Positions 62,887 to 64,000 of a stretch of 64,000 nt of DNA are shown one piece after another (the first letter of the stretch is position 1; every line of letters begins with the position of its first letter). The translations under genes and the position numbers were made by a program. Below the pieces are notes generated by a model. That model saw nothing but the letters and a program-made list of their open reading frames with translations, was not told the DNA's origin and ran no database searches. Origin of the DNA: Marivita sp. (lineage in GTDB: Bacteria > Pseudomonadota > Alphaproteobacteria > Rhodobacterales > Rhodobacteraceae); NCBI RefSeq assembly GCF_020055635.1, contig NZ_JAIPUT010000011.1, positions 28,920 through 92,919 on the forward strand, written 5' to 3'.

Positions 62887-64000
62887 ATGCCCGTCTCGAC
62901 CACGCTGCTTGTCGGAACCACCAAGGGCCTGTTTCTGTTGCGCAGCACGCCCGACCGGGACGGCTGGACCACGCAAGGCCCGCTCTGCAATCTCTGGCCG
63001 ATCAATCACGCGGCGGGTGATGCATCTCGCGGCAGGATCTGGGCCGGTGGCGGCGGCGCGTGGACCGGCGCCGGGGTCTGGGCTTCGGCCGACGGCGGAG
63101 AGACCTGGACCCTGACCAAGCTCGCCAATGGCGAAATGGACGCCTGGGCGCGCAACGCTCCGGACGAAGCCGCGATCTTCGGCCTTGCGCCAGGCCCGGA
63201 TGGCACGTTCGACGGCGAAATCGACGCGATCTGGTCGCTGTGCCATGCTCATGGGCGGCTTTATGCGGGTAGCAAGCCTGCCAACCTGTATCAAAGCGAT
63301 GATGACGGGCAGACCTGGACCCGCTTTGTGGGACTCGCCGAATTTCCCGACCGCGACGCGTGGCAGCCCGGTGCCGCGGGGCTGACCCTGCACACGATCG
63401 TGCCGCATCCGGATGACCCCGAACGGCTCTGGATCGGCATTTCAGCAGCGGGCGTGTTTGCCACCGAGGACGGCGGGCAGACCTGGGACCGGCGAGTCCG
63501 GCGCGACAACAGCGCAGCTTCCGTGCCGTCGGATCATCCGGCGGCGGGCAGCGACACCGAGATCGGCAGCTGCATCCACAACATGCAGCTGGTGCGCGCG
63601 GGCGACGGGTTCCGCCTCTACCAGCAAAACCATCACGGGGTCTATCGCAGCCTTGACGGCGCGCGCAGCTGGCAGACCATCACCGCCGGCCTGCCCTCGA
63701 CATTCGGCTTCCCGATCGCGGTCAATCCGCATGACCCGGACATGGTCTGGACCTTTCCGCTGAACGGCGACAGCGCCGGGCGGTATCCCCTGGACGGGGT
63801 GGCCGCGTTCTGGCGATCCACCGATGGCGGGATGAGCTGGTCCGCGCAACAGGCTGGACTTCCAGCGGAAAATTGCTTTTTCACCGTGCTGAGGCAAGCC
63901 ATGGCGACGGACACGCATCCGCAGCCGGGCGTCTATTTCGGCACCAATTCGGGATCCGTTTTCGCGTCAACGGATGAAGGCCGGAACTGGAGCGAAATTG
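62887..64000 (+). CDS. BNR/Asp-box beta-propeller protein (3' end cut by window)
   Basis: The frame is open to the window end, 371 codons so far. The protein is a beta-propeller with six Asp-box (S-x-D-x-G-x-x-W) repeats: SADGGETW, SDDDGQTW, TEDGGQTW, SLDGARSW, STDGGMSW and STDEGRNW. It starts TTLLVGTTKGLFLLRST without a signal peptide. Such proteins include sialidase-like and 'exo-alpha-sialidase' annotated glycosidases, but catalytic residues for those are not evident. The position behind the sugar ATPase suggests a link to the galactoside cluster. The ATG follows GGAGCCAAGTGTG. Confidence 0.82.
   Translation, partial: MPVSTTLLVGTTKGLFLLRSTPDRDGWTTQGPLCNLWPINHAAGDASRGRIWAGGGGAWTGAGVWASADGGETWTLTKLANGEMDAWARNAPDEAAIFGLAPGPDGTFDGEIDAIWSLCHAHGRLYAGSKPANLYQSDDDGQTWTRFVGLAEFPDRDAWQPGAAGLTLHTIVPHPDDPERLWIGISAAGVFATEDGGQTWDRRVRRDNSAASVPSDHPAAGSDTEIGSCIHNMQLVRAGDGFRLYQQNHHGVYRSLDGARSWQTITAGLPSTFGFPIAVNPHDPDMVWTFPLNGDSAGRYPLDGVAAFWRSTDGGMSWSAQQAGLPAENCFFTVLRQAMATDTHPQPGVYFGTNSGSVFASTDEGRNWSEI

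Noticed and set aside
1..64000. Prophage, transposon or genomic island
   Set aside because: No integrase, transposase, terminal repeats, att-like duplication of the tRNA-Pro end, or clear base-composition break was seen.

Overview
The window reads as chromosomal DNA of a high-GC alphaproteobacterium, most likely a marine-type member of the Rhodobacteraceae (Roseobacter group). This rests on gene order (plsX-fabH-ihfA-merR; argS-SPOR-nagZ-scpA-scpB; bolA-grxD; zapA), an alphaproteobacterial LexA box (GAAC-N7-GAAC) in front of uvrA, a two-domain dCTP deaminase, and a Sinorhizobium-type aglEFGAK cluster. I see no insertion sequence, prophage, CRISPR array or rRNA. One tRNA (tRNA-Pro, GGG) is present. 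Species assignment is inference from memory of family gene order, not from a search.

Layout. 1-13.5 kb is housekeeping: lipid and fatty-acid start (plsX, fabH), nucleoid (ihfA), a MerR regulator, tRNA-Pro, dCTP deaminase, then a minus-strand run for chromosome condensation and cell wall (scpB, scpA, nagZ, SPOR protein, argS), a cation/proton antiporter, a dGTPase-like protein and an A-type Fe-S carrier. 13.5-15.5 kb holds the most unusual locus: a 160-residue protein built of 20-residue repeats around the word FTSAS, followed on the same strand by a 358-residue protein of unknown function, with three DnaA-box-like 9-mers upstream. 15.5-22.4 kb carries xthA, a tightly coupled bolA/two micro-proteins/grxD run, zapA with a coiled-coil partner, transketolase, a striking cluster of six small hairpins with NTGA loops, and DUF808 and DoxX membrane proteins. 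22.6-27.4 kb carries two GAPDH genes of different cofactor type, each behind similar LacI-type operator sites, with an orphan Flp-like pilin, an MFS transporter and small proteins.

27.4-36 kb: coaD, a CBS-domain protein, then valine/isobutyryl-CoA breakdown (LysR regulator, mmsA, acyl-CoA dehydrogenase, 3-hydroxyisobutyryl-CoA hydrolase, mmsB), interrupted by a YbdK-type ligase and an unknown gene. 36-42 kb: a secreted-type Hint-domain protein, uvrA, and a divergent mini-operon of three lysine-rich proteins.

42-64 kb is carbohydrate use. The first block is alpha-glucoside uptake and hydrolysis (aglK, aglA, aglG, aglF, aglE on the minus strand; LacI regulator aglR, a GH1 beta-glucosidase and glucokinase on the plus strand). 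The second is galactoside use: an ABC transporter (binding protein, two permeases, ATPase), GH4 and GH42 glycosidases, a lactonase, DgoK and DgoA, and an IclR regulator. DgoK and DgoA point to the De Ley-Doudoroff galactose route; its galactose dehydrogenase and galactonate dehydratase are not in the window. The window ends inside a beta-propeller (BNR/Asp-box) protein.
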